Positions 16,298 through 24,984 of a stretch of DNA of 64,000 nt are shown piece by piece. The notes beneath the pieces were generated by a model, which was given only the letters and a program-made list of their open reading frames with translations, was not told the DNA's origin and did not search any database. This DNA comes from Streptomyces sp. R33. Its GTDB lineage: Bacteria; Actinomycetota; Actinomycetes; Streptomycetales; Streptomycetaceae. The stretch is taken from NCBI RefSeq assembly GCF_041200175.1, contig NZ_CP165727.1, forward strand, positions 868,001-932,000, written 5' to 3'. The translations under genes and the position numbers were made by a program. The stretch's first letter is position 1. Every line of letters starts with the position of its first letter.

Positions 16298-16717
16298 TCA
16301 GCAGCGCGGGCAGGCGTCGCGGATCACGCGCCAGGTGAACGTGGTGAAGCCCGTGGCGCCCTGCGCATCCTTGACGGTGACCGTCACGGTGCGGCTGCCG
16401 CTGGTGCGCGTCACGCCGGAGATCAGCCCGGACGAGGAGTTGATCGTCAGACCGGACGGCAGATTGGCTGCCGACCAGCTGTACGGGGTCGTGCCGCCTC
16501 CGGCGGTCATCTGCAGCCGGACGCTGTCGTACTGGTAGTTGACCTGGTTGCCGGGGAAGCCCACCACCGGTGCTGCGGCCACGGAGCCGGCCGCAGGTGT
16601 GGCGGGCTGCACGGCGGCAACCGCCACCGAGGAGCCGACGGGGGCGGCCAGGACGGCCGCCAAGCCCACGGCCAGGGTCGCTAATCGACGCGGGACACGC
16701 TTGCTGGATCTCAACAT
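16298..16717 (-). CDS. Secreted small protein with putative Ig (He_PIG-like) domain
   Basis: The ATG at 16717 follows GGAGG. The first 40 residues are a signal peptide (KRVPRRLATLAVGLAAVLAA, cleavage near VAAVQPA). The mature part is one bacterial putative-Ig domain: GFPGNQVNYQYDSVRLQMTA, TPYSWSAANLPSGLTINSSS, GLISGVTRTSGSRTVTVTVKDAQG. It ends in DACPRC with two cysteines. It resembles isolated He_PIG modules that normally sit in larger extracellular proteins; the function is unknown, and a cell-surface or matrix role is possible. Confidence 0.75.
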   Translation of the reverse strand: MLRSSKRVPRRLATLAVGLAAVLAAPVGSSVAVAAVQPATPAAGSVAAAPVVGFPGNQVNYQYDSVRLQMTAGGGTTPYSWSAANLPSGLTINSSSGLISGVTRTSGSRTVTVTVKDAQGATGFTTFTWRVIRDACPRC

Positions 16718-16849
16718 GACCTCCGAACTCGCTTGTGTGGAAGCTGTGTTCAAAGTGCGGTGGGACGCCGGAATCCTACGCACGGGTATGCGATTTCCTC
16801 TAGAACGCCGCGCGGGCCAGTTCCGGCCGACCTGCTCGGCTGCAGGCGT

Positions 16850-18019
16850 TCAAGACCGGTTCAGCGCGGTGTCCAGCGCAGTGAGCAGCTGGTCGATGTC
16901 GGCGCCGGTGGTGTGGAGGTGCGGGCTGATGCGGATGGCCGAGCCCCTGGCCCCGACGAACACGTTCGCCTCCTCCAGCGCGGCCACCACGCGCTGCTGG
17001 AGCCCCTCGGGGACCGTGATGCCGAGCATGTGCGGTCCCCGAGGGGCGGGAACGGGCAGGCCCCGCTCGCGGGCCGCCGAGGCGATCCGGGCCGTGGTCG
17101 CCGCCAGGGTGACGGCGATGCGGGGGACGGTCCAGGCCGAGAGCTGTTCGAGGGCGGCGGTGGCCATCGGGGTGAGCTCGAAGGCGGTGCGCGCGCCGAC
17201 GTCGAAGCGGCGGGCGCCGGGCTGGTACTCGGTGCGGTAGTCGACGAGCCGTGCGAAGTCCTGGGAGTCCTTGCGCAGGATCCAGTTCTCCTCCAGCGGC
17301 CGCCCCTCCTGGTGTTCCGGAGCCACGTACAGGTAACCGAGCCCGAAGGGGCCGAGGAGCCACTTGTAGCCGACGCTGACGAGGTAGTCGGGCTGCAGCG
17401 TGCGCATGTCGATCGGGATCGCCCCGGCGGACTGGCTGGCGTCGACGACCAGGGCGGCGCCCACGGCCCGGGTGGCCTCGGCGATCCGGTCCAGGTCGAG
17501 CAGGGCGCCGTCGGTCCAGTGCACCCGGGGCACCGAGACCACGGCCACGCCGTCGTCGTGTGCGGCGAGTGCGTCGAGGACGGCCTCGGTCCAGGTCCGG
17601 CCGGGCTCCCGGTCCACGGTGAGCATCGAGGCCCCCGTACGCTCGGCGAACCGCCACCAGGTGTAGATGCCCGACGGGTACTCGCCGGCGAGGACCAGGA
17701 CCCGGCTGCCGGCCGGCGCCGTCAGGTTGGCGGCGGCCACCGCGAGCCCGTAGCTGGTCGCCGGTACGAGGGCGATGTCGTCCGCGGCTGCCCCGATGAG
17801 CTCCGCGAACAGCGCTCTGCGCTGCTCGGCCCCGCTGAACCAGTCGGCGCCCTGGATCCGCCACGGCTGCGCGCGCTTGAGGAGGGCGCCCTCGCCCGCG
17901 ATGAGGCTGCTGCGCAGGGTCGGCGCCAGGCTCGCGGTGTTGAAGTAGGCGATGCCGTCGGGGATGTCGAACAGCTCACGGGCGTTGGGGAGCAGCTCGC
18001 TGCCGACAGGCGAGGTCAT
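16850..18019 (-). CDS. Class V aminotransferase-fold PLP enzyme
   Basis: The 389-residue protein has the cysteine desulfurase-like fold: AYFNTASLAPTL at the N-terminus, ALVVDASQSAGAIPID (PLP-pyridine Asp and the following motif), and the PLP lysine K219 in VSVGYKWLLGPFGLGYLYV. The C-terminal domain (RGSAIRISPHLHTTGADIDQLLTAL) is complete. It is closer to the uncharacterised aminotransferase V group than to IscS/SufS, since no catalytic Cys loop is evident. The ATG at 18019 follows GAAAGG. The gene is divergent from the methyltransferase. Confidence 0.85.
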   Translation of the reverse strand: MTSPVGSELLPNARELFDIPDGIAYFNTASLAPTLRSSLIAGEGALLKRAQPWRIQGADWFSGAEQRRALFAELIGAAADDIALVPATSYGLAVAAANLTAPAGSRVLVLAGEYPSGIYTWWRFAERTGASMLTVDREPGRTWTEAVLDALAAHDDGVAVVSVPRVHWTDGALLDLDRIAEATRAVGAALVVDASQSAGAIPIDMRTLQPDYLVSVGYKWLLGPFGLGYLYVAPEHQEGRPLEENWILRKDSQDFARLVDYRTEYQPGARRFDVGARTAFELTPMATAALEQLSAWTVPRIAVTLAATTARIASAARERGLPVPAPRGPHMLGITVPEGLQQRVVAALEEANVFVGARGSAIRISPHLHTTGADIDQLLTALDTALNRS

Positions 18020-18264
18020 GTCGTGCCTTTCGAGACGTGCGGCTCCACGGAGCCGGGCCGGGGCCGGAGTCCACCACACTGCCCGGCTTCCGGGGCCGGA
18101 AACACCAGCCGCCCCGGGGCAGCGGCTCACTCGCCCCACTTGGCCGACCGTCGTACGCGGCCGGAGCGGATCGGCCGGCGGTTCCGCTCCCGTGGCCCTG
18201 AGCCGCGTGCCGGACGGGCGCGCCGCTGCCGTCGCCCGGCCCGCCGGGCCGATAGTGGGGAGCT

Positions 18265-19047
18265 GTGAGCAACGGGTCGGAGGAACACGTGCAAGAGGGC
18301 GGCGCCTGGTCCGGGCCTGCCGGGGCAGAGGCGTTCGCGGCGGTGGAGGCGGCCACGGACTGGCTGCTCGGCTATCCGTTCGTGTTCGAGGCCCTGTCCC
18401 GCCGGCGGATCGGCGAGGACGGGGTGCTCGTGGACTACGGCTGCGGGCCCGGGCGGGTGGCCGACCGGGCGGCGCGCTTGCTGGGCGCGCGGGTGCTGGG
18501 GGTGGACACGTCCGCCGAGATGCTGGCGCTGGCCCGGAGCACGGCGACGGAGGTGGCGGAGTTCCACCTGGTCAGGGACGGCCGGGTGACCGGCCTGTCC
18601 GACGGGTCCGCGGACGCGGTGATGTGCAACCACGTCCTGGCCTCGCTCCCGACCGAGGAGGCCGTGCTCGCGGTGCTCGCCGAGATCCGCCGCCTGCTGC
18701 GGCCCGGGGCCCCGCTCGTGCTGCTGACCACCGACCCCGCCTGTACGGAGCTGGAGTACGCATCGCTGCGCGTGGGCACGGCGGGGGCCGCGTACCGGCC
18801 GGGCGACGAGATGCCGCTACGGCTGCGACGCACCGATGGTTCCTGGCAGGAGGTACGCAACCACGCCTGGCCCGTGGACCTGCTTCCGGCCCTGCTGGAG
18901 CGCGCCCGCTTCCGCGATGTCACCCAGCGCCGGCCGACTGTCGACGAGGCGCTGTCCGTCGCCGACCCGGCTCTCGTGCAGCGGTACGGGTGGGCCGCGG
19001 AGCGGGCCGAACCGCCGCTGGTGATCACCTCCGCCCTAGCCGCCTGA
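18265..19047 (+). CDS. Class I SAM-dependent methyltransferase
   Basis: The 260-residue protein shows motif I VLVDYGCGPGRVADRAA, an acidic loop ARVLGVDTSAEML, and DAVMCNHVLASLPTEEAV followed by LLRPGAPLVLLTT (motifs II and III). The substrate is unknown. GTG is used with a close GGGGAG. The exo-glucosaminidase gene starts only 17 bases after its stop, so the two may be cotranscribed even though no functional link is obvious. Confidence 0.85.
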   Translation: MSNGSEEHVQEGGAWSGPAGAEAFAAVEAATDWLLGYPFVFEALSRRRIGEDGVLVDYGCGPGRVADRAARLLGARVLGVDTSAEMLALARSTATEVAEFHLVRDGRVTGLSDGSADAVMCNHVLASLPTEEAVLAVLAEIRRLLRPGAPLVLLTTDPACTELEYASLRVGTAGAAYRPGDEMPLRLRRTDGSWQEVRNHAWPVDLLPALLERARFRDVTQRRPTVDEALSVADPALVQRYGWAAERAEPPLVITSALAA

Positions 19048-19064
19048 GCCTCCCGGAGACCACC

Positions 19065-21881
19065 GTGTTCCCCTCTGCTGTCCGTGTTGTTCGCGTTCTT
19101 CGGGTTGCCCGGTGGGAAACCCGGGTCCTGGCCGTGCTCGGCCTGTTGGGTGCGCTCGTCGCGGGTGCTCCTGCCGCGGCTCCCTCCCCCCGTCCGGCGG
19201 ACGTACGGGCGGTGACCGCCGTCCCCGCGGCGCCGGGAAGCGCCACGCCCCTGTCCGCGTACGCCATCCGGTCGACGGCCGAGGTCTCCGACGCGGCGGC
19301 CGCCGTCTCGGCCCCGGGCTACCCGACGGCGGGCTGGTACCCGGCCGGGCCGCGTTCCACCGTGCTGGCCGCCCTGGTCGCGGACGGCAAGCACCCCGAC
19401 CCGTTCTACTCCACCAACCAGCAGCGCATCCCGGCCGCCGACTTCACCGTGCCGTGGTGGTTCCGCGCCGAGTTCACCGTCGAGGACACTTCCTCGCGTA
19501 CGTACCTGGACTTCAGCGGGGTGGTCTCCGCAGCGGACGTATTCGTCAACGGCCGACAGGTCGCCAGCGCCTCCGAGGTCGCCGGCGCATACACCCGTCA
19601 CGAGCTCGACGTCACCGGCCTGGTGACGCCGGGCGCCAATGCGGTGGCCTTCCGGATCAAGCCCAACAACCCCCGCAAGAACCTGACCATGGGCTGGCTC
19701 GACTGGCTGCAGCCGCCCCCGGACGAGAACATGGGCATCGTCCGCGACGTGCTCGTACGGCGCGGCGGACCCGTCGCCCTGCGCGATGCGCACGTGGTCA
19801 CCAGCCTGGCGATGCCGTCCCTGGCCTCAGCGGACGTGACCGTCAAGGCGCAGGTGCGCAACGACTCGGCCGAGGCCGTCACCGCCACCCTCTCCGGGAC
19901 CATCGGCGCCGCCGGACCCACCGGACCCACCGGCACCGGCGTCGCCTTCCGCCGGGACGTGTCCCTGCGCGCCCACGAGACGAAGACGGTGGCCTTCGCC
20001 CCGGCCGACACGCCCCGGCTGCACCTCGACTCGCCGCGCGTGTGGTGGCCCGCCGGGATGGGCGCGCAGGAGCTGTACGGGCTCGACCTGACGGTGACGG
20101 TGCCCGGGGCCGGTGCCCCGTCCGCGGGCGGGTCCGGGACCGTGTCCGACCGCTCCCGCCACGGCTTCGGCATCCGCAGCGTGCAGGCCCCCCTCAACAA
20201 GGACGGGGCCCGGCAGTACTCCGTCAACGGCCGGCCGCTGCTGATCCGGGGCGCCGGCTGGTCCCCCGACCAGCTGCTGCGCTGGGACCGGACCTACACC
20301 GAGGACCGGCTGGCGTACGCACGCGACCTCGGCCTCAACACCCTGCGCCTGGAGGGGCACCTCGAGCCGGACGAGTTCTTCGACCTCGCCGACCGGTACG
20401 GGATCCTCACCCTGCCGGGCTGGCAGTGCTGTACCAAGTGGGAGGGCGAGGTCAACGGCACCGAGGCCGGGGAGAGCTGGACCACCGCCGACTACCCGGT
20501 CGCCAAGGCCTCCATGGCGGCCGAGGCCGCGCGCCTGCGCGATCACCCCAGCGTCGTCTCCTTCCTCATCGGCAGCGATTTCGCCCCGGACGCGGAGATC
20601 GAGAAGGGCTATCTCGACGCGCTGAAGGCCGCCGACTGGCCCACCCCGGTGATCCCCGCCGCCTCCGCCAAGTCGGCCCCGCTCAGCGGACCTTCGGGGA
20701 TGCGGATGCCCGGCCCCTACGACTGGGAGCCGCCCGGCTACTGGTACGACAAACGCGAGGGCGGAGCCACCGGCTTCAACTCCGAGACCAGCGCGGGCCC
20801 CGACGTCCCCACGCTCGACACCCTGCGCCGCATGATGTCCCCCGCCGAGCTCACCGCCCTCTGGAAGGACCCGGCCGCCCCGCAGTACCACCGCTCCCCC
20901 TCCCGCACCTACGCCGCGCTCGAGCTGTACGACGATGCGCTGACCGCCCGGTACGGCGCCCCCCGCAGCCTCGAGGACTACGTCGCGAAGGCGCAGCTCG
21001 CCCAGTACGAGAACGTGCGCGCGCAATTCGAGGCGTACGCGCGCAACGCCACGGACGCCTCGAAGCCGTCGACGGGGGTGATCTACTGGATGTTCAACAG
21101 CGGCTGGACCTCGCTGCACTGGCAGCTCGTGGACCGCTTCCTCGACCAGGGCGGCGCCTACTTCGGTGCGAAGAAGGCGAACGAGCCGCTGCACATCCAG
21201 TACGCGTACGACGACCGCACGGTGGCCGTCGTCAACCGCCGCGCGGCGGCGGTGTCGGGACTGACCGCGCGGGTCTCCCTCTTCAACACGGACGGCACGC
21301 AGAAGTACGACCGGACCGTGACCGGACTCGGCGTCGCAGGATACGGCGCGAAGACCACCGCGCTGACCCTTCCGGCCTCGGTGGAGGGCCTGTCCACCAC
21401 CCATCTCGCGCGGCTGGTCCTGACGGACTCCGCCGGCCGCGAGGTGAGCCGCAACGTGTACTGGCTCTCGACGCGCCGGGACGTCCTCGACTACGGCAAG
21501 AGCGACTGGTACCACACCCCGGCCACCGCCTACGCCGACCTCACAGGGCTGAGGTCCATGGCGCAGGCCTCCGTGGCCGCCACCGCGACGACGGCCGTGA
21601 ACAGCGGTGCGCCGCAGACCTCGACGACCACCGTCACGGTACGCAACACCGGCGGCGGGAACACGCCGGCGCTGCTCACCGACCTGCATCTGGTGGACGA
21701 CAAGGACGTCCCCGTCCTGCCCGTCCAGTGGTCCGACAATCAGGTCAGCCTCTGGCCCGGTGAGTCGGTGACCGTGACGGCGACGTACCGCACCGCCGAT
21801 CTGCGCGGGTCCGCGCCCCGGATCAGGGTCTCGGGCTGGAACACGCCGACGGCCGCGGTCCCGGCCGCAGCACGCCGGTAG
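19065..21881 (+). CDS. csxA: Secreted GH2 exo-beta-D-glucosaminidase (CsxA-like)
   Basis: The 938-residue enzyme begins with a signal peptide (RVLAVLGLLGALVAGAPAAA). A GH2 sugar-binding domain, an Ig-like domain, a TIM barrel and two C-terminal Ig-like domains follow in order. The barrel has VVSFLIGSDFAPD with Asp505 as the likely acid/base and GFNSETSAGPD with Glu574 as the nucleophile, the Asp/Glu pair reported for Amycolatopsis CsxA. It removes glucosamine from the non-reducing end of chito-oligosaccharides. The GTG at 19065 is chosen because GGAG lies 6 bases ahead and the signal peptide starts there; the long open frame upstream is spurious. Confidence 0.9.
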   Translation: MFPSAVRVVRVLRVARWETRVLAVLGLLGALVAGAPAAAPSPRPADVRAVTAVPAAPGSATPLSAYAIRSTAEVSDAAAAVSAPGYPTAGWYPAGPRSTVLAALVADGKHPDPFYSTNQQRIPAADFTVPWWFRAEFTVEDTSSRTYLDFSGVVSAADVFVNGRQVASASEVAGAYTRHELDVTGLVTPGANAVAFRIKPNNPRKNLTMGWLDWLQPPPDENMGIVRDVLVRRGGPVALRDAHVVTSLAMPSLASADVTVKAQVRNDSAEAVTATLSGTIGAAGPTGPTGTGVAFRRDVSLRAHETKTVAFAPADTPRLHLDSPRVWWPAGMGAQELYGLDLTVTVPGAGAPSAGGSGTVSDRSRHGFGIRSVQAPLNKDGARQYSVNGRPLLIRGAGWSPDQLLRWDRTYTEDRLAYARDLGLNTLRLEGHLEPDEFFDLADRYGILTLPGWQCCTKWEGEVNGTEAGESWTTADYPVAKASMAAEAARLRDHPSVVSFLIGSDFAPDAEIEKGYLDALKAADWPTPVIPAASAKSAPLSGPSGMRMPGPYDWEPPGYWYDKREGGATGFNSETSAGPDVPTLDTLRRMMSPAELTALWKDPAAPQYHRSPSRTYAALELYDDALTARYGAPRSLEDYVAKAQLAQYENVRAQFEAYARNATDASKPSTGVIYWMFNSGWTSLHWQLVDRFLDQGGAYFGAKKANEPLHIQYAYDDRTVAVVNRRAAAVSGLTARVSLFNTDGTQKYDRTVTGLGVAGYGAKTTALTLPASVEGLSTTHLARLVLTDSAGREVSRNVYWLSTRRDVLDYGKSDWYHTPATAYADLTGLRSMAQASVAATATTAVNSGAPQTSTTTVTVRNTGGGNTPALLTDLHLVDDKDVPVLPVQWSDNQVSLWPGESVTVTATYRTADLRGSAPRIRVSGWNTPTAAVPAAARR

Positions 21882-22099
21882 GCCCGTCGCCCGGGCGGGG
21901 GCGGCGGACACCGGCCCGCCTGCAGTGGTCCCCCGGCCCATGGGGCAGGATGGCAGCCCGTTCCGGAATGCGTACACGCGCCCGAACGAGGCTCCATGCA
22001 CGACAAACTGACAGGTGACAAGGTGACGACACACCTCATACGACGACCCGCAGCGCCCGTCGCCGCTCCCCCGGTCCCGCGCGAAGCGGAGGGCGTCCG

Positions 22100-23203
22100 T
22101 TGAACCGGGAACTCGTCCTGCACGACTGGCTGGTGGCCGGGATCGCGGTCGCCGCGGGCGCCCTGGCCGGACTACTGCTGCGCGCCCTGATGCGCTGGCT
22201 GGGCCGGCACGCCGAGCGGACCCGCTGGAGCGGGGACGACATCATCGTCGACGCGCTGCGCACGCTGGCCCCCTGGGCGGCGGTCATCGCCGGCGTCGCG
22301 GTGGCCGCCTCGACCCTGCCGCTGCACGCACGGCTCCTGGCCTTCGTGAACCAGTCCCTGACCGCCCTGCTCATCCTCATCGCCACGCTCAGCGCCGCCC
22401 GGGTCGTCTCCGGGCTCGTCCAGTCGGTGGCGGGGGCGCGGACCGGGGTGGCCGGATCGGCGACCATCTTCGTGAACATCACGCGGATCGTGGTGCTCGT
22501 GATGGGTGTGCTCGTCGCGCTCGAGACCATGGGCGTGTCCATCGCGCCGCTGGTCACGGCCCTCGGCGTGGGCGGTCTGGCGGTGGCCCTGGCCCTGCAG
22601 GACACACTCGCCAACCTCTTCGCGGGCGTTCACATCCTCGCCTCGAAGACCGTGCAGCCCGGTGACTACATCCGCCTCAGCAGTGGTGAGGAGGGTTACG
22701 TCGTCGACATCAACTGGCGCAACACCGTGGTCCGCAACCTGTCGAACAACCTGGTGATCATCCCCAACGGGCGTCTCGCGCGGACGAACATGACCAACTT
22801 CACGCAGCCCGAGCAGCAGCTGTCGATCCTGGTCCAGGTGGGTGTGGGCTACGAGAGCGATCTGGAGCAGGTCGAGCGGGTGACCCTCGAGGTGGTCGAC
22901 GGCGTGATGGCCGACATCAACGGCGCGGTCCCCGACCACGAAGGGGCCGTCCGGTTCCACACGTTCGCGGACTCCAGGATCAACTTCACGGTGATCCTGG
23001 GCGTCGGCGAGTTCAGCGACCAGTACCGGATCAAGCACGAGTTCATCAAGCGCCTGCACCAGCGCTTCCGGGCGGAGGGCATCTCGATCCCCGCCCCCAC
23101 CCGCACGGTCGCACTCCACCGCGACGAGCTCCTGGCGTCGACGCCTGCCCCGGTTCCGCACCAGCGCGAGGCTCCGACGCGTTCGCCCGCCACCACCGGC
23201 TGA
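22100..23203 (+). CDS. MscS-family mechanosensitive ion channel
   Basis: The 367-residue protein has three or four N-terminal spans (LVAGIAVAAGALAGLLLRAL, WAAVIAGVAVAASTL, LTALLILIATLSAARVV) and the pore-lining/TM3 helix VTALGVGGLAVALALQDTLANLFAG. The beta domain follows (KTVQPGDYIRLSSGEEGYVVDINWRNT), then the alpha/beta domain. The start is a TTG preceded by GGAGGG; no ATG or GTG fits. It protects against hypo-osmotic shock by general knowledge of the family. The 218-base gap upstream holds no recognised gene. Confidence 0.9.
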   Translation: MNRELVLHDWLVAGIAVAAGALAGLLLRALMRWLGRHAERTRWSGDDIIVDALRTLAPWAAVIAGVAVAASTLPLHARLLAFVNQSLTALLILIATLSAARVVSGLVQSVAGARTGVAGSATIFVNITRIVVLVMGVLVALETMGVSIAPLVTALGVGGLAVALALQDTLANLFAGVHILASKTVQPGDYIRLSSGEEGYVVDINWRNTVVRNLSNNLVIIPNGRLARTNMTNFTQPEQQLSILVQVGVGYESDLEQVERVTLEVVDGVMADINGAVPDHEGAVRFHTFADSRINFTVILGVGEFSDQYRIKHEFIKRLHQRFRAEGISIPAPTRTVALHRDELLASTPAPVPHQREAPTRSPATTG

Positions 23204-23208
23204 CTCGT

Positions 23209-23781
23209 CTACGGGTGGTACAGCTCCTCGGCGCGGGCCCGGTCGAGGGGGCCGTCCTGTGGCAGGTGGAGGAAGTGCTCCACCTGCCACTCCTGCGCGC
23301 GCCCGGCCTGGCGGTTGGCGGTGGTCACCCACGGCGGGTACACGCGGAAGCCGCGCTTCCCGCCGGAACCGTCCACCGATACGACGCCGTTCCGGCGCAG
23401 GGCGTCCATCGGGAAGACGAACTGGCCGAAGCCCTCGCCGTCGTGACTGCTGATGACGATGAGGTCCACGGGATCGGCGACGTCGAACGGCGCGATGGGC
23501 CCGCGCGCGGACCTCTTCCACACGGTGACGAACTGGCCCACCTTGGTGGGCGTCGTCCTGGCTGCACGGAACCGGACACGGCGGCCGTCGAGGACGAACG
23601 CGTGCGCAGCGTATTCGGCGCTCTCGGCCTCGGGCTCCGGCTGCGAGCAGGTGAACCCGCAGGCGTCGTAGACACGCGACTTCGCCGCGAGGAGATCGCC
23701 GGGGACCCCGATCGAGTCCGACCACGTTTCCGGTCCGGTGCGGGGGTGGTGAGGGGCAGAGCCCTCGCGGTGTTCCGTCAT
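23209..23781 (-). CDS. MepB-family protein
   Basis: The 190-residue protein fits the MepB domain along its length: VRFRAARTTPTKVGQFVTVWKR, PIAPFDVADPVDLIVISS, GQFVFPMDALRRNGVVS, GKRGFRVYPPWV, ending in a QAGRAQEWQVEHFL segment. MepB is named after a gene of the staphylococcal mepRAB operon and has no assigned activity. The ATG is used; no strong ribosome binding site is visible. It converges with the MscS gene, with 5 bases between stops. Confidence 0.85.
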   Translation of the reverse strand: MTEHREGSAPHHPRTGPETWSDSIGVPGDLLAAKSRVYDACGFTCSQPEPEAESAEYAAHAFVLDGRRVRFRAARTTPTKVGQFVTVWKRSARGPIAPFDVADPVDLIVISSHDGEGFGQFVFPMDALRRNGVVSVDGSGGKRGFRVYPPWVTTANRQAGRAQEWQVEHFLHLPQDGPLDRARAEELYHP

Positions 23782-23906
23782 CCGTTCACCCTGTCACACA
23801 CACCCAGCCATTCGAACATTTGACCGGCAGACGGTCGGGCCCGCGTTCGTTCTTACGGATCCGTGACGTGCGGCCGGGTATCTGCCTCATCGGCCACGGT
23901 GCGGCA

Positions 23907-23912
23907 TAGCGT
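23907..23912 (+). promoter_or_regulatory. Candidate -10 box of a leaderless promoter
   Basis: TAGCGT stands exactly 6 bases before the ATG of the epimerase gene, which has no ribosome binding site. The same TA-N3-T then N6-ATG arrangement recurs at 36680 and 42872. Confidence 0.5.
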
Positions 23913-23918
23913 CGGATC

Positions 23919-24926
23919 ATGCGCGTACTCGTGACTGGAGGAGCGGGCTTCATCGGCTCGCACATCGTCTCCGAACTGGCAGGTCGGGGGCTCGACCCCG
24001 TGGTGTTCGACCTGGCGGCGGACGGGAGGGACGTCCGGGATCCCGGGCAGGTCCGGGAGGCCCTGACCGGCGTCGACGCGGTCTGCCACCAGGCGGCCAA
24101 GGTCGGCCTGGGCAAGGATTTCGGGGACGCACCCGGCTACGTGTCGGCCAACGATCTCGGTACGGCGGTGCTGCTGGCCCAGATGGCCGAGGCGGGCGTG
24201 GGCAGGCTGCTGCTCGCGGGGTCGATGGTCGTCTACGGCGAGGGGCGGTACGAGTGCACCGCCCACGGCGTGGTCCGGCCCGGGCCGCGTGCCGAGGCCG
24301 ATCTGGCCGCCGGCCGGTTCGAGCCGCGCTGTCCGGCCTGCGGCGCCGACCTGGCGCCCGGGCTGGTCGGAGAGGATGCGCCGATGGATCCGCGGAACGT
24401 CTACGCCACCACCAAGCTGGCCCAGGAGCACCTCGTGGCCTCCTGGGCGCGGGCCACGGGCGGTCGCGGGATCTCGCTGCGCTACCACAACGTCTACGGG
24501 CCGGGGATGCCCCGCGACACCCCGTACGCGGGGGTCGCCGCGCTGTTCCGTTCGGCGCTGGCCGGGGGCGAGGCACCGCGCGTCTTCGAGGACGGCGGCC
24601 AGCGGCGGGACTTCGTCCACGTGCGGGACGTGGCGGTGGCCAACGCGGTGGCCCTGGAGTCACTGGAATCCGCGGGCGGCGCGGCCGGCGGCTTCGCCGC
24701 GTACAACGTCGGCAGCGGCGATCCGCGGACCGTCGGCGACATGGCCAAGGCCCTGGCCTCCGCGTGCGGGGGCCCGGACCCGGTCGTCACCGGCGAGTAC
24801 CGGTTGGGCGACGTCCGGCACATCACCGCCGACTCGGCGCGCCTGCGCCGGGAACTGGGCTGGCGGCCGGTGGTGCCGTTCGCCGCCGGGATGGCGGAAC
24901 TGGCGGCCGGGGCGGACACGCCCTGA
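23919..24926 (+). CDS. NAD-dependent epimerase/dehydratase (extended SDR)
   Basis: The 335-residue protein has the NAD-binding glycine motif VTGGAGFIGSHIV, the AGSMVVYGEG strand and the YATTK catalytic Tyr/Lys in RNVYATTKLAQEHL. LRYHNVYGPGMPRDTPYAGV and RDFVHVRDVA match sugar-nucleotide epimerases. An insertion before the YxxxK motif contains CPACGADLAPGLVGED, a CxxC not typical of the fold. It is leaderless or nearly so. It opens a neighbourhood with glycosyltransferases and probably makes or modifies a nucleotide sugar for them. Confidence 0.87.
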   Translation: MRVLVTGGAGFIGSHIVSELAGRGLDPVVFDLAADGRDVRDPGQVREALTGVDAVCHQAAKVGLGKDFGDAPGYVSANDLGTAVLLAQMAEAGVGRLLLAGSMVVYGEGRYECTAHGVVRPGPRAEADLAAGRFEPRCPACGADLAPGLVGEDAPMDPRNVYATTKLAQEHLVASWARATGGRGISLRYHNVYGPGMPRDTPYAGVAALFRSALAGGEAPRVFEDGGQRRDFVHVRDVAVANAVALESLESAGGAAGGFAAYNVGSGDPRTVGDMAKALASACGGPDPVVTGEYRLGDVRHITADSARLRRELGWRPVVPFAAGMAELAAGADTP

Positions 24927-24984
24927 GCCACCACCGGTCCACCGGGCCGGGCCACCGGTTCTCCGGACCCCGGCCCTCCGCTCC

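Noticed and set aside
17952..19064. A long open frame continuous with the exo-glucosaminidase that would add about 370 N-terminal residues
   Set aside because: It runs through the methyltransferase gene in another frame and gives Arg/Ala/Gly-rich nonsense; a signal peptide and ribosome binding site fix the real start at 19065.
24927..24984. A possible terminator between the epimerase and the sensor kinase (repeated ACCGG)
   Set aside because: The repeats are mostly direct, not inverted; no convincing stem could be built.
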